Both the position numbers and the translations under genes were made by a program. Positions 35,301-43,947 of a DNA stretch of 64,000 bases are shown one piece after another. Each line of letters opens with the position of its first letter. Position 1 is the stretch's first letter. Below the pieces are notes generated by a model. The model did not search any database and was not told the origin of the DNA. It saw nothing but the letters and a program-made list of their open reading frames with translations. This stretch comes from Micromonospora sp. MP36 (GTDB taxonomy: Bacteria; Actinomycetota; Actinomycetes; Mycobacteriales; Micromonosporaceae), in NCBI RefSeq assembly GCF_008119785.1, contig NZ_VSFA01000008.1:62001-126000 (forward strand), given 5' to 3'.

Positions 35301-36163
35301 CCGAGAGCGGCCGCGCCGACGTGCTCACCGAGCTCGACCCGGCCGCGGTACGCCCCTCAATGGAACTGCTGACCTCGGTGCTGTCGCTGGCCGGTGGCCT
35401 GCCCGAGGGACAGCTGGCCAAACTACGGCCCCTGGTCCGGCGGCTGGTCGAGGAGCTGACCAAACAGCTGGCCAACCAGGTGCGCCCGGCGCTGACCGGG
35501 CTGACCAACCCGCGTCCGTCCCGCCGTCCCGGCGGCCGGATCAACCTCGCCCGTACCCTGCGGGCGAACCTGGCGCACACCCAGCGACTCAGCGACGGCC
35601 GGACGGTGGTAGTGCCGCAACGCCCCGTCTTCAACACCCGGACCCGCCAGGAGGCCGACTGGCGGCTGGTACTGGTGGTCGACGTGTCCGGCTCGATGGA
35701 GGCGTCAGTGGTGTGGTCGGCGTTGACCGCCGCCGTACTGGCCGGGGTGCCCACCCTGTCCACCCACTTCCTCGCCTTCTCCACCGAAGTGGTCGACCTG
35801 ACCGACCGGGTCGACGACCCGCTGTCGCTGCTGCTGGAAGTCCGCGTCGGCGGCGGCACGCACATCGCCGCCGGACTGGCCCACGCCCGCTCGCTGGTGA
35901 CCGTGCCGAGCCGCACCATCGTCGCCGTGGTCAGCGACTTCGAGGAGGGCTACCCGCTGGCCGGGCTGCTCGGCGAGGTCCGCACACTGGCCAGCTCCGG
36001 CGTGCATCTGCTCGGCTGCGCCGCGCTGAACGACAAGGGAGTGCCCTGCTACTCGGTACCGGTCGCCGAGCAGCTCGTCGCGGCCGGGATGCCGGTCGCC
36101 GCTCTCAGCCCGCTCGAACTCGCCCGCTGGGTGGGCGACCGCGTACGCGGAGGATCACGTTGA
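32393..36163 (+). CDS. DUF5682-vWA fusion protein (YehM + YehP in one chain)
   Basis: A 1256-aa protein. The N-terminal part (~residues 40-850) is DUF5682-like: RPYLIGVRHHSPALAAVIPAL, VVCIELPADFQSWLPYL and VVGAFHAPALLAAPP recall a TraB/EreA-like fold with paired His residues. A Pro/Ala-rich linker lies at ~275-340. The C-terminal ~170 residues are a von Willebrand A domain with an intact MIDAS (DVSGS, D1097-S1101; then SDFEEGYPL). E. coli encodes these as separate YehM and YehP. GTG 32393 overlaps the MoxR stop and the 3' end overlaps the SWIM gene (TTGA). It should dock on the MoxR ATPase through the vWA domain. Confidence 0.82.
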   Translation: MTTLSSTSTGAAPPTVDPAGPSTADSAMADPRAVVDALAGSVRPYLIGVRHHSPALAAVIPALLDAAGAEVVCIELPADFQSWLPYLSDPAARAPLALVGSHGTDGPMGFYPFADFSPELAAIRWARQRGVEVVCCDLPLADPGWTAGTTDSDPTADPDPDAGAPVPGLRRSGYAAALSASGTGRDGDDLWDRVVEVRAPGCPPEAVRRAALGVGWAMRTDSASEHGVPARDLARERHMRRVLAEAGADGRRVAAVVGAFHAPALLAAPPAGTGDDPARTAGGATPESTTDNGRAPTPAPVGDARASTADVAAASTRSGAASNAPVRSVTTRPGPATNGGGTAVTSLVPYAFDLLDSRSGYPAGIRDPRWQQSVFTAAGDPERIRAAAARAVTDLCRELRSAGHTAGTGEAAEAVRLAGDLARLRDLPAPGRGEVLEAVTTVLGQGELLGRGRALAKALETVLVGAERGRVAPGTPRSGLGPAVEAELTALRLPNPDNPKPREVRLDPLRTELDGRREILLQRLQVCGVGYGEPIAVSGTGDGAALTTRWQLAWTPSVAARLDLVGVRGVTAALAAAGTLRERFRREAADGGPTAAQLLTGLRDAARCDLPELVTDRLELAAAVLPGTGTLPELLAALDLLEALRREHLPGTTADGRARAAELAVVLLDAAIRGLPGLAGSDSAADGAALVDLAVRAGEDRIGLRLDEALGYLARAGSPLIQGAALAARVLLDLTDLQTLGTRVAGWIDAATGPDTRRHLHRLLGGLLTAAHPLLQSAPAALDPLLERIERLTDTEFLDRLPALRGGFDVLTPAARERLLHTVAERLGDRLDLALSAPPELLARWAAADAAGRAALLARGIPIPGTPTGSVDPPAGTAPGPDTPDARLTPTDRWRLLLGRQPDRLPTDARRYARALDELYGAGQGEGVTDFGQAAGGGQEASFPTAREWADELEALFGTAVREEVIARAAESGRADVLTELDPAAVRPSMELLTSVLSLAGGLPEGQLAKLRPLVRRLVEELTKQLANQVRPALTGLTNPRPSRRPGGRINLARTLRANLAHTQRLSDGRTVVVPQRPVFNTRTRQEADWRLVLVVDVSGSMEASVVWSALTAAVLAGVPTLSTHFLAFSTEVVDLTDRVDDPLSLLLEVRVGGGTHIAAGLAHARSLVTVPSRTIVAVVSDFEEGYPLAGLLGEVRTLASSGVHLLGCAALNDKGVPCYSVPVAEQLVAAGMPVAALSPLELARWVGDRVRGGSR

Positions 36164-38124
36164 CGGACCGCACACCCACCGCCGCAGACACCGACCGGCT
36201 GCCGCCGGTACTGCCGGGCGTCACCGCCGCGGCAGTGGCGGCCCTGCCACCCCGCCTGCACAAGCGGCTGGACGCCACCGTCGAACGACTGGCCGGGACA
36301 CCCGTCGGCCGGGTCGACGGCGGCGTGTCAATCGACTGCGGCCCCGAGGCCCTGGTCACCCTGACACCCGGACCGACCGGCGCGGTCACCGACCCGCACC
36401 AGGCACGGTGCAGCTGCCTGCTGGCGCCCCGCTGCCTGCACCGGACCGCCGTCCTCGTCGCCTGCCCGATCGCCGACCCGGCCACCCACCCCGACCCGGC
36501 GTCCACCACCGCCGTACCGCCCACTTCGGACGGCACCGGCGCGGCCACCGGGCGTACCGGAAGGACCGGGCGGACCCCGGCTGGCGCGGCCGCCGGTCGT
36601 ACCGGCCAGAACACGGCACCGACGAAGGCACAACGCGCCGCCGCCAGCGCGCTGTGGCGGGCAGCCGCCGCGGTCCTCGCGGCCGGCGTGCCGGCCGCCG
36701 GCGCGGTCCCCCAGGCCGAACTGCTGCGCGCCGCACACAGCGCCCGACTGGCCGGCCTGCCGAGGGCCGAAAGCGCCGCGCTGCGCACGGTACGTGGCCT
36801 GCGCGCCCACCGCGAACGACAGACCGGCCACCGGCTGGCCGAGCTGGTCGAGGTGCTGCACGACCTGCTGTACGTGGCCGGCCGGCTGGCCGCCGGCGAT
36901 CCCGACCCGGCGCTGGTCGGCACCCTCCGGCGGACCTACCAGCCGGACGGCGCCCTGGAGGTGTACGGCGTCTGCCGGGAACCGGTGATCAGCGCGACCG
37001 GGTACGCCGGGGTCGTCACCCACCTGATCGCCGCCGACGGACGCCAACTCTCCTTCGGCGACGTGAAACCGGGCGGCCCCGACCGGGCACGGGACTGCGC
37101 CCGGGCGGTCACCGAGATGGGCGCGGTCGCGGTCAACCACGCGGTGCTGGCCCGCGGCGGCCTGCGGATCACCGGCACCACCGTCTCCCCCGACGGCCGG
37201 CTCGGTGCCGGCAAGGGGGTCCGGGCCACCCCGCTCACCACGACCGACTGGTCCACCGGACCGCGGGCAGAACTGTTCGCCCGCCCGCTCGCCGAGGTGG
37301 TCACCGCCCAACTCGCCGCCGACGACCCGGAGGACCCGGCCCGGGCCGGCACCGCGCTGGTCGGCTGTGACCTGATGGTGATCGGCGCCGCCGGCGACCA
37401 GGTGCTGGCCCGCGAACTGGCCCCCGCCGCCGACGCCGGAGCGGACCCCCCGCCGGTGCCGGATGGCCCGATGATCCGGCTGGTGCCGGCCAACTCCCAC
37501 CCAGCGCTGGCCCACGTGGCCAACCTGCGGCGGCTCGCCTCCTGGCCGGGCCTGCGGATCCGGGTAGTCGGCCGGCTGGACCCGGACCGGGCCAGCACGC
37601 TGCACCCGCTCGCGGTCGGCGCGGTGCCCGGTGCCGCCGAGACCCTGCGGCTGCCGGCAGACTGGCACGGCCGAGCGGACCTCGGCTACGACCAGATCCA
37701 GGGCAGCCACCTACCGCCGCGCGATTCGGCCACGATGACCGAACCGGTGCTCGCCGTCAGCGCCGACGCGGTGGCGGAGTCCCCACTGTGGCGGGTCCGC
37801 CGGCTGGTGGAGCTGGCCGTCTCCGGCGGTCGCCGCGCCGTCGGTGAGGCGGCCCGCGGCGAGGGCGCCGGGCTGGCTGGTCCGCTGCGTCGCGCCGGGT
37901 TCACCACCGCCGCCGCGGTGACCGCCGCACTCGCCGACGAGGCCGACCGGCGGGGCCGGGACGCGTTCGGCCGGCTCACCGATCCCGGCCCGGACCGGTA
38001 CGCCTGGGCCTGGCTCGCCGCGACCGCCCACCTCGCCGCCACCGAGCGGGAGCTGATCCGATCCTCCTGGACCGCCCCAGACCTGCCGGAACCGGCGGCG
38101 ACTGAGCTCCGGGTCGGTGGGTAG
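36160..38124 (+). CDS. SWIM zinc-finger protein, YehQ-like
   Basis: A 654-aa protein initiated at TTG 36160 inside the previous stop, with GGAGG 6 nt upstream. The SWIM motif C-x-C-x5-C-x-H is intact (C84, C86, C92, H94). A Gly/Arg/Thr-rich linker follows (~125-150), then a helical region and a C-terminal domain without known motifs (AHVANLRRLASWPGLRIRVVGRLD). SWIM fingers bind DNA or proteins. Its place as last gene matches yehQ in E. coli. The fixed gene set implies one complex. Confidence 0.8.
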   Translation: MTDRTPTAADTDRLPPVLPGVTAAAVAALPPRLHKRLDATVERLAGTPVGRVDGGVSIDCGPEALVTLTPGPTGAVTDPHQARCSCLLAPRCLHRTAVLVACPIADPATHPDPASTTAVPPTSDGTGAATGRTGRTGRTPAGAAAGRTGQNTAPTKAQRAAASALWRAAAAVLAAGVPAAGAVPQAELLRAAHSARLAGLPRAESAALRTVRGLRAHRERQTGHRLAELVEVLHDLLYVAGRLAAGDPDPALVGTLRRTYQPDGALEVYGVCREPVISATGYAGVVTHLIAADGRQLSFGDVKPGGPDRARDCARAVTEMGAVAVNHAVLARGGLRITGTTVSPDGRLGAGKGVRATPLTTTDWSTGPRAELFARPLAEVVTAQLAADDPEDPARAGTALVGCDLMVIGAAGDQVLARELAPAADAGADPPPVPDGPMIRLVPANSHPALAHVANLRRLASWPGLRIRVVGRLDPDRASTLHPLAVGAVPGAAETLRLPADWHGRADLGYDQIQGSHLPPRDSATMTEPVLAVSADAVAESPLWRVRRLVELAVSGGRRAVGEAARGEGAGLAGPLRRAGFTTAAAVTAALADEADRRGRDAFGRLTDPGPDRYAWAWLAATAHLAATERELIRSSWTAPDLPEPAATELRVGG

Positions 38125-38164
38125 CAGGCCAGGGCGCAAAACGTGGCCCGGACCACCTGCGCCC

Positions 38165-38196
38165 CGGCGCCCGCCCGAACTCCCGGGCGGGCGCCG
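38165..38196. terminator. Terminator of the DUF4132-MoxR-SWIM operon
   Basis: CGGCGCCCGCCC (38165-38176) and GGGCGGGCGCCG (38185-38196) form a perfect 12-bp stem between convergent genes. Confidence 0.75.
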
Positions 38197-38300
38197 CCCC
38201 CCCCACGATGGCCGCCCGGCGGGTTCGCGTGGTGGTGGCCCGGGCGCCAACTCCCGGTCAAGTTTGGTGAGCTACCGAGGTCGTGAGTCGCCGGGTGCCG

Positions 38301-38849
38301 TCATGGCAGGTTGGCGTGCCGGGCAGAGATGGGCAGCACCAGGAGGATCCCGGCGGCCAGCGCGAGCAGCAGCAGCACGCCGTCCGCGATCATCGAACCG
38401 GCCAGCAGTGCGGCTGCCCAGTTCGGCACCTGGCTGTTGCCGCCGGTGGCCCAGTCACTGACTGCCCAGAAGAGGAAGAACAGCTCGGTGATGCTGTAGT
38501 TCACGGCCGCGCCGGGCACGAAGCAGAACATCAGGCTCGCCAGCCCGACCCGCCCCCGCCTACTCCGGGCACGGGCACGCCGGAGCAGCCGGAGAGTGCC
38601 GACAATCGCGGCGAGGACAACGACGGCCGGTGCCGCGAGCACGAGCAGCACCACCGGGTAATTGTCGATGTGCCCGCGCCACACCCAGATCGCGGTGAAC
38701 AGGCCCACGGTGTTGGCGGCCAGGTCGAGCGCGCCGACCACGACGCCGATCCAGACCAGCGCCAGCGCCACAGTGAACAGCCTCGGGCGCGGTTCCTCCG
38801 GCGCGGGCGACGTTGCCGGCAGAGGCCGCTGGGGCCCGACGTCGACCAT
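38301..38849 (-). CDS. Small integral membrane protein of unknown function
   Basis: A 182-aa protein with about four to five transmembrane helices (residues ~25-48, 62-83, 100-125, 143-170) and a positively charged loop RRARARSRRGR after the second. It has no recognised family motif. ATG 38849 was chosen because hydrophobic similarity begins shortly after it; upstream codons are Arg/Ala-rich filler. It is divergent from the SnoaL-like gene. Confidence 0.6.
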   Translation of the reverse strand: MVDVGPQRPLPATSPAPEEPRPRLFTVALALVWIGVVVGALDLAANTVGLFTAIWVWRGHIDNYPVVLLVLAAPAVVVLAAIVGTLRLLRRARARSRRGRVGLASLMFCFVPGAAVNYSITELFFLFWAVSDWATGGNSQVPNWAAALLAGSMIADGVLLLLALAAGILLVLPISARHANLP

Positions 38850-39017
38850 GGCCGAGACGGTACAGCGCCTGGAGCGGTGTTCCCGGCCCCGTTCCCGGCT
38901 CCTGGCCCCGGCCGGGGGAGTCCGCCGCACCCACCTCCACTGGGGCTCGCCCTTTGCCGAGGTGGCGGAATCCCAGCGACCCGGTTGTTGTCGGTGCCGG
39001 AAGATAGCGTCCGCTAC

Positions 39018-39401
39018 GTGTACGACACAGCCGAGACCCGGCAGATCGCGAATGCGTACGTCGAGCACCTCGAACAACGTGACTGGCCCCGGCTCACCAC
39101 CTTGCTCGCCGAGGACGTGGTCTACGAGATGCCACAGACCCGCGAGCGCCTCCTCGGCAGGTCCGCGTTCCTCCAGTTCAATATGGAGTATCCGGGTGAC
39201 TGGCATCTGCGGGTGCGCCGCCTGGTCGCTGATGGCCGCCTTGCCGCGTTGTGGCTTGACGTTCGGGTAGGCGCCGACGGGCAGGATGCTTGCATCTGGA
39301 TTGAGGTGGACGAGCAGGGCCGCATAAACCGGATCACCGACTACTGGCCCGAGCCGTACGACCCGCCTCCAGGACGAGAACATCTCGTGGAGCGGTGGTA
39401 G
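39018..39401 (+). CDS. SnoaL/NTF2-like fold protein
   Basis: A 127-aa protein with the cone-shaped NTF2-like pattern: an N-terminal helix (ETRQIANAYVEHLEQRDWPRLTTLLAEDVVYEMP), then four strands ending GRINRITDYWPEPYDPP. Such proteins act as isomerases, cyclases or polymerase-associated factors. GTG 39018 has no Shine-Dalgarno, but TAGCGT at 39005-39010 fits a leaderless start. Function is not predictable further. Confidence 0.7.
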   Translation: MYDTAETRQIANAYVEHLEQRDWPRLTTLLAEDVVYEMPQTRERLLGRSAFLQFNMEYPGDWHLRVRRLVADGRLAALWLDVRVGADGQDACIWIEVDEQGRINRITDYWPEPYDPPPGREHLVERW

Positions 39402-39619
39402 GAGCCACGGCAGCGCCAGAAGGTTATTAGTTGCCTCAGCTTCCTAACAGATCCATCGGGCGCGACTTGTCGAATGAGGACAGTCAGGGCCTTGCTTTGA
39501 AGGTCATCTGTCGGGAAAACTGACCGCGATCCATCCTTCGACCGACTGTGACGAGCGGTTCGCGATGTGAATGAAGGGATTGACCGTGGGCACTGGCTCG
39601 GCGCGGCGCGGTGGGATCC
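39402..39619. other. Comparatively AT-rich intergenic region before the kinase operon
   Basis: This ~200-bp stretch contains AT-rich runs (AAGGTTATTAGTTGCC, CTTGCTTTGAAGG, GGGAAAACTGACC) unlike the neighbouring coding DNA. No gene or strong hairpin was found. It probably holds the promoter of the kinase-mycosin operon. Confidence 0.45.
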
Positions 39620-40885
39620 GTGACAGCCGATAGTGCCGGTGCGACGGGCCCGATGCTCATGCTGCTGACCCGGGGCGCGTTGGCGGGATTCGCGCCGTCT
39701 CCCCACCAACCGGTGCGGACGGCACGGCTGTGCTCGCACGCCCGTGGCCCGGCCGGAGCCGCCGCGTGCGCCGCTCTTCACCGCCAGGCCTCCCGCTGCG
39801 TGTTACTCGGTGCCCTGGCGTACCGGGTGTTCGTCCTGCCCGTCGCCCTGACCCTGCTCGCGGTACGCGGTGGGACGGTGGCGCTGGCCTCGCTGCTGCC
39901 GGTCGGGATGCTGCTGCTGGCCGGCAACGTCGTCGCGTTCGTCGCGTCCTGGCGCCGGCCCACGGCGGACCTCGCGCGGCTGCGCGGAGCGGCGCTGGTC
40001 GACCTGGCTGTGGCGTACGGCGTGAACGTGGTGGCCAGTGCGGCGGCACCGGACGTCGAGGTCTTCTGGTCCTACCTGGCCGGGGCGGTGGTCCTGACCA
40101 CCGGGGCGTACGGCCTGCTCGGCGGTGTGGTGGCGGTGCTGTTGTCGGTGCCGGTGCAGGTGTCGATGGCCGCCTTCGGCGCGGCCGCGGACGCCGGGGT
40201 GGTGGCCGGCCGCTTCGGCTGGCTCGGATCGGCCGTGGCCGTCACGATGGTGGCGCTGGTGATCTGCGGGTTGAGCGTCCACATGGCGATGCTGTACGGG
40301 ATCCGGGCCGGCCGGGAGGCCGAGCGGGCCCGGTCGCTGCGGTCGATGCATGACACGGTGCTGCAGACCCTGGAGGCCATCGCGCTGCACAGCGCGGCCG
40401 ACGAGACGTCGCCGGCGGCCAAGCTCGCCGAGTTGCGGGGCGTCGCCCGGGCTCAGGCTGGTCGACTACGCCGGGTCCTCGACGAGTTCGGCGGCGCGCC
40501 GGACACCCCGCTCGCCGGTGCGCTGGCCGAGCTGGTCGGGGAGTTCGCGGTCCGCGGGCTGCGGGTGGAGTTGGCGGTGGCCGCCGGTGCTGGCAGCCAG
40601 TTGCCTGGGCGGTGGCGGGACGCGCTGCTCGGCGTGGTCCGGGAGGCGTTGAGCAACGTGGCCAAGCACGCGGGGGTCGGCGACGCGGTGGTCCGCGTTG
40701 ACGAGGCGGGCGACACTCTGGTCGTGGTGGTCCGCGACCACGGCTGCGGCTTCGATCTGGCGGGCCGGCCCGGCTTCGGCATCAGGGAGTCGATCGTGGC
40801 GCGGACGCGCGAGGTCGGCGGGACCGTGAGCGTCGAATCCTGGCCGGGCCGGGGCACCCGGGTGACCCTGCGGATGCCGGCGTGA
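39620..40885 (+). CDS. NarL-type sensor histidine kinase
   Basis: A 421-aa kinase from GTG 39620 (GTG 39611 also possible; neither has a clear ribosome site). Five to six hydrophobic segments (~55-230) form a membrane sensor. The dimerisation/phosphoacceptor helix is MHDTVLQTLEAIAL with His244 (HisKA_3 type). The ATPase domain has REALSNVAKHAG (N box), VVRDHGCGFD (G1) and GFGIRES (G2). Its stop overlaps the mycosin start, tying it to the secretion locus. The only complete response regulator in the window is the NarL-type one at 62372, the likely partner. Confidence 0.88.
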   Translation: MTADSAGATGPMLMLLTRGALAGFAPSPHQPVRTARLCSHARGPAGAAACAALHRQASRCVLLGALAYRVFVLPVALTLLAVRGGTVALASLLPVGMLLLAGNVVAFVASWRRPTADLARLRGAALVDLAVAYGVNVVASAAAPDVEVFWSYLAGAVVLTTGAYGLLGGVVAVLLSVPVQVSMAAFGAAADAGVVAGRFGWLGSAVAVTMVALVICGLSVHMAMLYGIRAGREAERARSLRSMHDTVLQTLEAIALHSAADETSPAAKLAELRGVARAQAGRLRRVLDEFGGAPDTPLAGALAELVGEFAVRGLRVELAVAAGAGSQLPGRWRDALLGVVREALSNVAKHAGVGDAVVRVDEAGDTLVVVVRDHGCGFDLAGRPGFGIRESIVARTREVGGTVSVESWPGRGTRVTLRMPA

Positions 40886-42156
40886 ACCGACCGGCCCGGC
40901 ACCCGCGTGCGTTCGGCCCGACCCGGTCGGATCGGGTCGGCGTCCGGCCCGGCCTCGGCATCCTGGCTGGCCTCGCCGGCGTGCTGCTCTGTGCGCCGCC
41001 GGCCGGTGCCGCCCCGGCCGTGGGGCATCCGGCGCCGGCACGCCTCGCGGTCCCGGGCCTCGCGGCGCCGATCGGCTGTGCCAGACCGGCAGGCGTGCAC
41101 ACCGCCGGCACCCCGTGGGCGACGGAACTGCTCGACCCGGGCCGGGTCTGGCCACTGACCACCGGCACCGGGGTACGGGTCGCCGTGCTCGGCACCGGTG
41201 TCGACCGCCGCAACGCACAGTTCCGCCGGGGCCAGGTCGAGGCTGGCCGGGATGTGCTGGCCAACCGGGGCGGGGCCATCGACGACTGCGACGGCCGGGG
41301 TACGTTCGCTGCCGGCCTGATCGCCGCCCAGCCCGACGAGAGGACGACCTTCGCCGGTCTGGCTCCCGGCGTGTCCGTGTTCCCGGTGCGCTACACCCAG
41401 AGCACCCGGCAGGGCGACGCCGCCGACCCGCGCCGGCTCGCCGCCGCCATCGACGCCGCGGTCTCCGCCCGCGCCCAGGTGATTCTCGTGGCGGTACCGG
41501 TGACCACGAACACCGCCGAACTGCGGGCCGCCACCGCCCGGGCGGTCGCCGCCGACATCGTGGTGGTGTCGCCGGCCGCGCCCGGTACGCAGGCCCGCGG
41601 CGCGACCAGCTACCCGACCGCGCTGCCTGAGGTGCTGGCGGTCGGCGCGTTCGGACGGGACGGGGCGGTCGCGTCGACCGAGTCCGGCGCCTACCTGGGG
41701 GTGGCCGCACCGGGAAAGGGGCTGCTGAGCCTCTCCGCCGGAGCGGGCGGTCGACTGGGGCACACCCCGGTGGTCGACGACCCGATCTACGCGGCGGCGT
41801 TCGTGGCCGGCACGGCGGCGCTGGTGCGGTCGTACCGGCCGGGGCTCAGTGCCGCCGAGGTGGTGCGCCGGATCGAGTCGACCGCCAACCGGACCGCGGT
41901 CGAGGGGCATCACCCGCAGCTCGGCTGGGGGATGGTCGACCCGTACCGGGCGGTGACCGCCGAGGGCGTCGAGACCACACCGGGCGCCGGGCAACCGAGC
42001 GTGCAGCCGGTCGCCGCGGCTCGGCCGGACACCGGCACCGGAGCGGACCGCCGGGTGGCGCCGCTGGCACTGGGGGGACTCACGGCGGCCCTGCTGATCG
42101 GGATCGGGACGGCCGTGGCGCGTCGGGGCCGCGCCCGCGGCTGGCGCCCCGGGTAG
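40882..42156 (+). CDS. Mycosin-like S8 pseudoprotease of the type VII locus
   Basis: A 424-aa protein with the MycP layout: signal peptide, subtilisin-like domain and C-terminal transmembrane anchor (~residues 393-412) with Arg-rich tail. The fold is clearly mycosin-like (GTGVRVAVL, LAPGVSVFPVRYTQ, YPTALPEVLAVGAF, FVAGTAALVRSY, GWGMVDPYRAV). The catalytic positions are replaced: the D-T-G Asp is Gly104 (VLGTGVD), the H-G-T His is Arg139 (CDGRGTF), the G-T-S Ser is Ile302 (DDPIYAAAFVAG). The oxyanion Asn block is also gone (VVVVSPAAPGTQ). The frame is intact, suggesting selection for a structural role, such as stabilising the secretion ring. Confidence 0.85.
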   Translation: MNRPARHPRAFGPTRSDRVGVRPGLGILAGLAGVLLCAPPAGAAPAVGHPAPARLAVPGLAAPIGCARPAGVHTAGTPWATELLDPGRVWPLTTGTGVRVAVLGTGVDRRNAQFRRGQVEAGRDVLANRGGAIDDCDGRGTFAAGLIAAQPDERTTFAGLAPGVSVFPVRYTQSTRQGDAADPRRLAAAIDAAVSARAQVILVAVPVTTNTAELRAATARAVAADIVVVSPAAPGTQARGATSYPTALPEVLAVGAFGRDGAVASTESGAYLGVAAPGKGLLSLSAGAGGRLGHTPVVDDPIYAAAFVAGTAALVRSYRPGLSAAEVVRRIESTANRTAVEGHHPQLGWGMVDPYRAVTAEGVETTPGAGQPSVQPVAAARPDTGTGADRRVAPLALGGLTAALLIGIGTAVARRGRARGWRPG

Positions 42157-42369
42157 TACGCCAGCCGTAGTTGCTGGATTCGGTGCCTTCGCTGGCAGTG
42201 AGCTGGGAATTTTCGGCGACATTGGCGTGGCTGCACGTCTCCGGGTTTGACCCGGCTGGCTATCAGATCGCTGTCTATCGATTGATAAGTGGTCGCCGTG
42301 CGCCGTTCACCTCACGCTTCGCCGCTGTACGGCAAAGCACCACTATGTTCTCTGTACCCGAATTCGAGG

Positions 42370-43328
42370 AGGGTGCCCGGCACGTCGTACGTCTGGCACA
42401 ACGCGCCGGACGGTGGTGCCGTGATTCCGAACGGCACCGGCTGGATCTACGTGTCCAACGCCGAGACCAGCGCACGTCCGGCGGCGGCGCATCGATGTTT
42501 TTTGTTCAACTCCACCGGTCAGATCACCGGCGCCTCCCGCATCCTGTCCGGCACCAACAACAACTGCGCCGGCGGCAAGACCCCATGGCACACCTGGCTG
42601 TCCTGCGAGGAGATCAGCCTCGGTCGGGTTTGGGAGACCTACCCCCTGGGCGGTACGGCCGTCGCACGACCGGCCATGGCCCGGTTCAAGCACGAAGCCG
42701 CCGCCGACCCGGTCCGCAAGGTCATCTACCTGATCGAGGACGAAACCGACGGTCCGTTCTACCGGTTCGTCCCGACCACCTGGGGTGACCTCTCCGCCGG
42801 CACCGTGCAGGTCCTGGTGGCCGGTACCGCAACCTCGGGTACGTTCACCTGGGCCACCGTTCCTGACCCGGACGGGTCGCCCACGGTGACCCGCAGGCAG
42901 GTCCCTGGCGCGAAGGTTTTCAACGGCGGGGAAGGTTGCCACTACGCCAACGACACCGTCTGGTTCACCACCAAGGGCGACAACCGGGTCTGGCAGGTCA
43001 ACTCGCCAACAACACCTACGAGCTGGCCTACGACGACAGCCTGGTCAACCCGGGCCCGGCGCCGCTCACCGGGGTGGACAACGTCACGGGCTCGACGTTC
43101 GGAGACCTCTACGTCGCCGAGGACGGCGGCAACATGGAGATCTGCATGATCACCCCGGACGACACGATTTCGGTGTTCCTGCGGATCACTGGACAGAGCT
43201 CGTCGGAAATCACCGGCCCCGCCTTCACCCCCGCCGGTGACCGGCTCTACTTCTCGTCCCAGCGCGGCACGACGGGCTCCTCGTCCGGCGGCATCACCTA
43301 CTGCGTGACCGGGCCGTTCCATACCTGA
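42370..43328 (+). pseudogene. PhoX/DUF839-type phosphatase remnant, 5' truncated and frameshifted
   Basis: From GTSYVWHNAPDGGAV onward the sequence follows DUF839/PhoX proteins: WHTWLSCEE, ARFKHEAAA, VIYLIEDE, GEGCHYANDTVWFTTKGDNR. The frame then shifts at about 43003-43012 and continues as LTGVDNVTGSTFGDLYVAED, EITGPAFTPAGDRLYFSSQR and GGITYCVTGPF to a stop at 43328. The signal peptide and first ~60 residues expected for the family are missing upstream. PhoX enzymes are secreted Ca/Fe phosphatases; this copy is not functional as it stands. Confidence 0.75.
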
Positions 43329-43350
43329 CGCCTGATCCGTACGGGATCAC

Positions 43351-43381
43351 CCTGGCCCGCCCAGTCTGCGGGCGGGCCAGG
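43351..43381 (+). terminator. Hairpin terminator after the PhoX remnant
   Basis: CCTGGCCCGCCC (43351-43362) and GGGCGGGCCAGG (43370-43381) form a perfect 12-bp stem with a 7-nt loop, 22 nt after the stop. Confidence 0.75.
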
Positions 43382-43507
43382 ATTCCCGGCCGGGCCGGTC
43401 GACCGGTGCGGCGATGGCCGCCTACCACCTTCAAGCCGCAGTGCGCCGCCCTCAGGGCGGTGATGAAGCGGCTTCCAGTTCTGAGCGACGAACGGCTGCG
43501 AGGGTTT

Positions 43508-43910
43508 TTACCGGTCGGGGTGGTTCTGTTGCTCATTGTATTGGCGCGGCGCTGTCAATGGTGCGCCTCCGACAGAGCCGGCGAAGTAGGGTCCGGACCA
43601 CAGTCGGGCGCCCGCCAGTAGTAGCGGCGAATCTCGGGGAAGCTGCGGCGTAGATAGCGCGAGGACACGCCTTTGAGGGAGTTGGCCACTTTCGACAGTG
43701 CCAGATTGGGTGGGAAGCCGACCAGGAGGTGGACGTGGTTGACGTCGCCGTCGAACTCGAGCAATTCGCACTCGAACTGCTCGCACACCTGGCGCGTCAC
43801 ACGTTCGAGGTGATGCAGGTGTTCCGTCGTTGAAGAGCCAAATACTTCGCTGCGAAAACCAAATCGGCGTGAACCAGGAAAAGTGCAGTGCCAGCCGGGG
43901 CGAACCGGGT
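43508..43910 (-). pseudogene. tnpA: Broken tnpA (Y1 HuH transposase)
   Basis: Similarity to IS200/IS605 TnpA is spread over three frames: LVHADLVFAAKY near 43880; then SEVFGSSTTEHLHHLERVT, the HuH block DVNHVHLLV and LSKVANSLKGVSSRYLRR; then, after a shift near 43620, RLWSGPYFAGSVGGAPL and RQYNEQQN with the catalytic Tyr. At least two frameshifts and the lack of a start make it non-functional. It diverges from tnpB. Confidence 0.8.
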
Positions 43911-43947
43911 GGTCAGCGGTGATGAAATCGAATGTAGGATGAGGGGT

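Noticed and set aside
43508..43910. Programmed frameshifting as explanation for the tnpA frames
   Set aside because: At least two shifts and a missing start are present, without a slippery sequence; decay is simpler.
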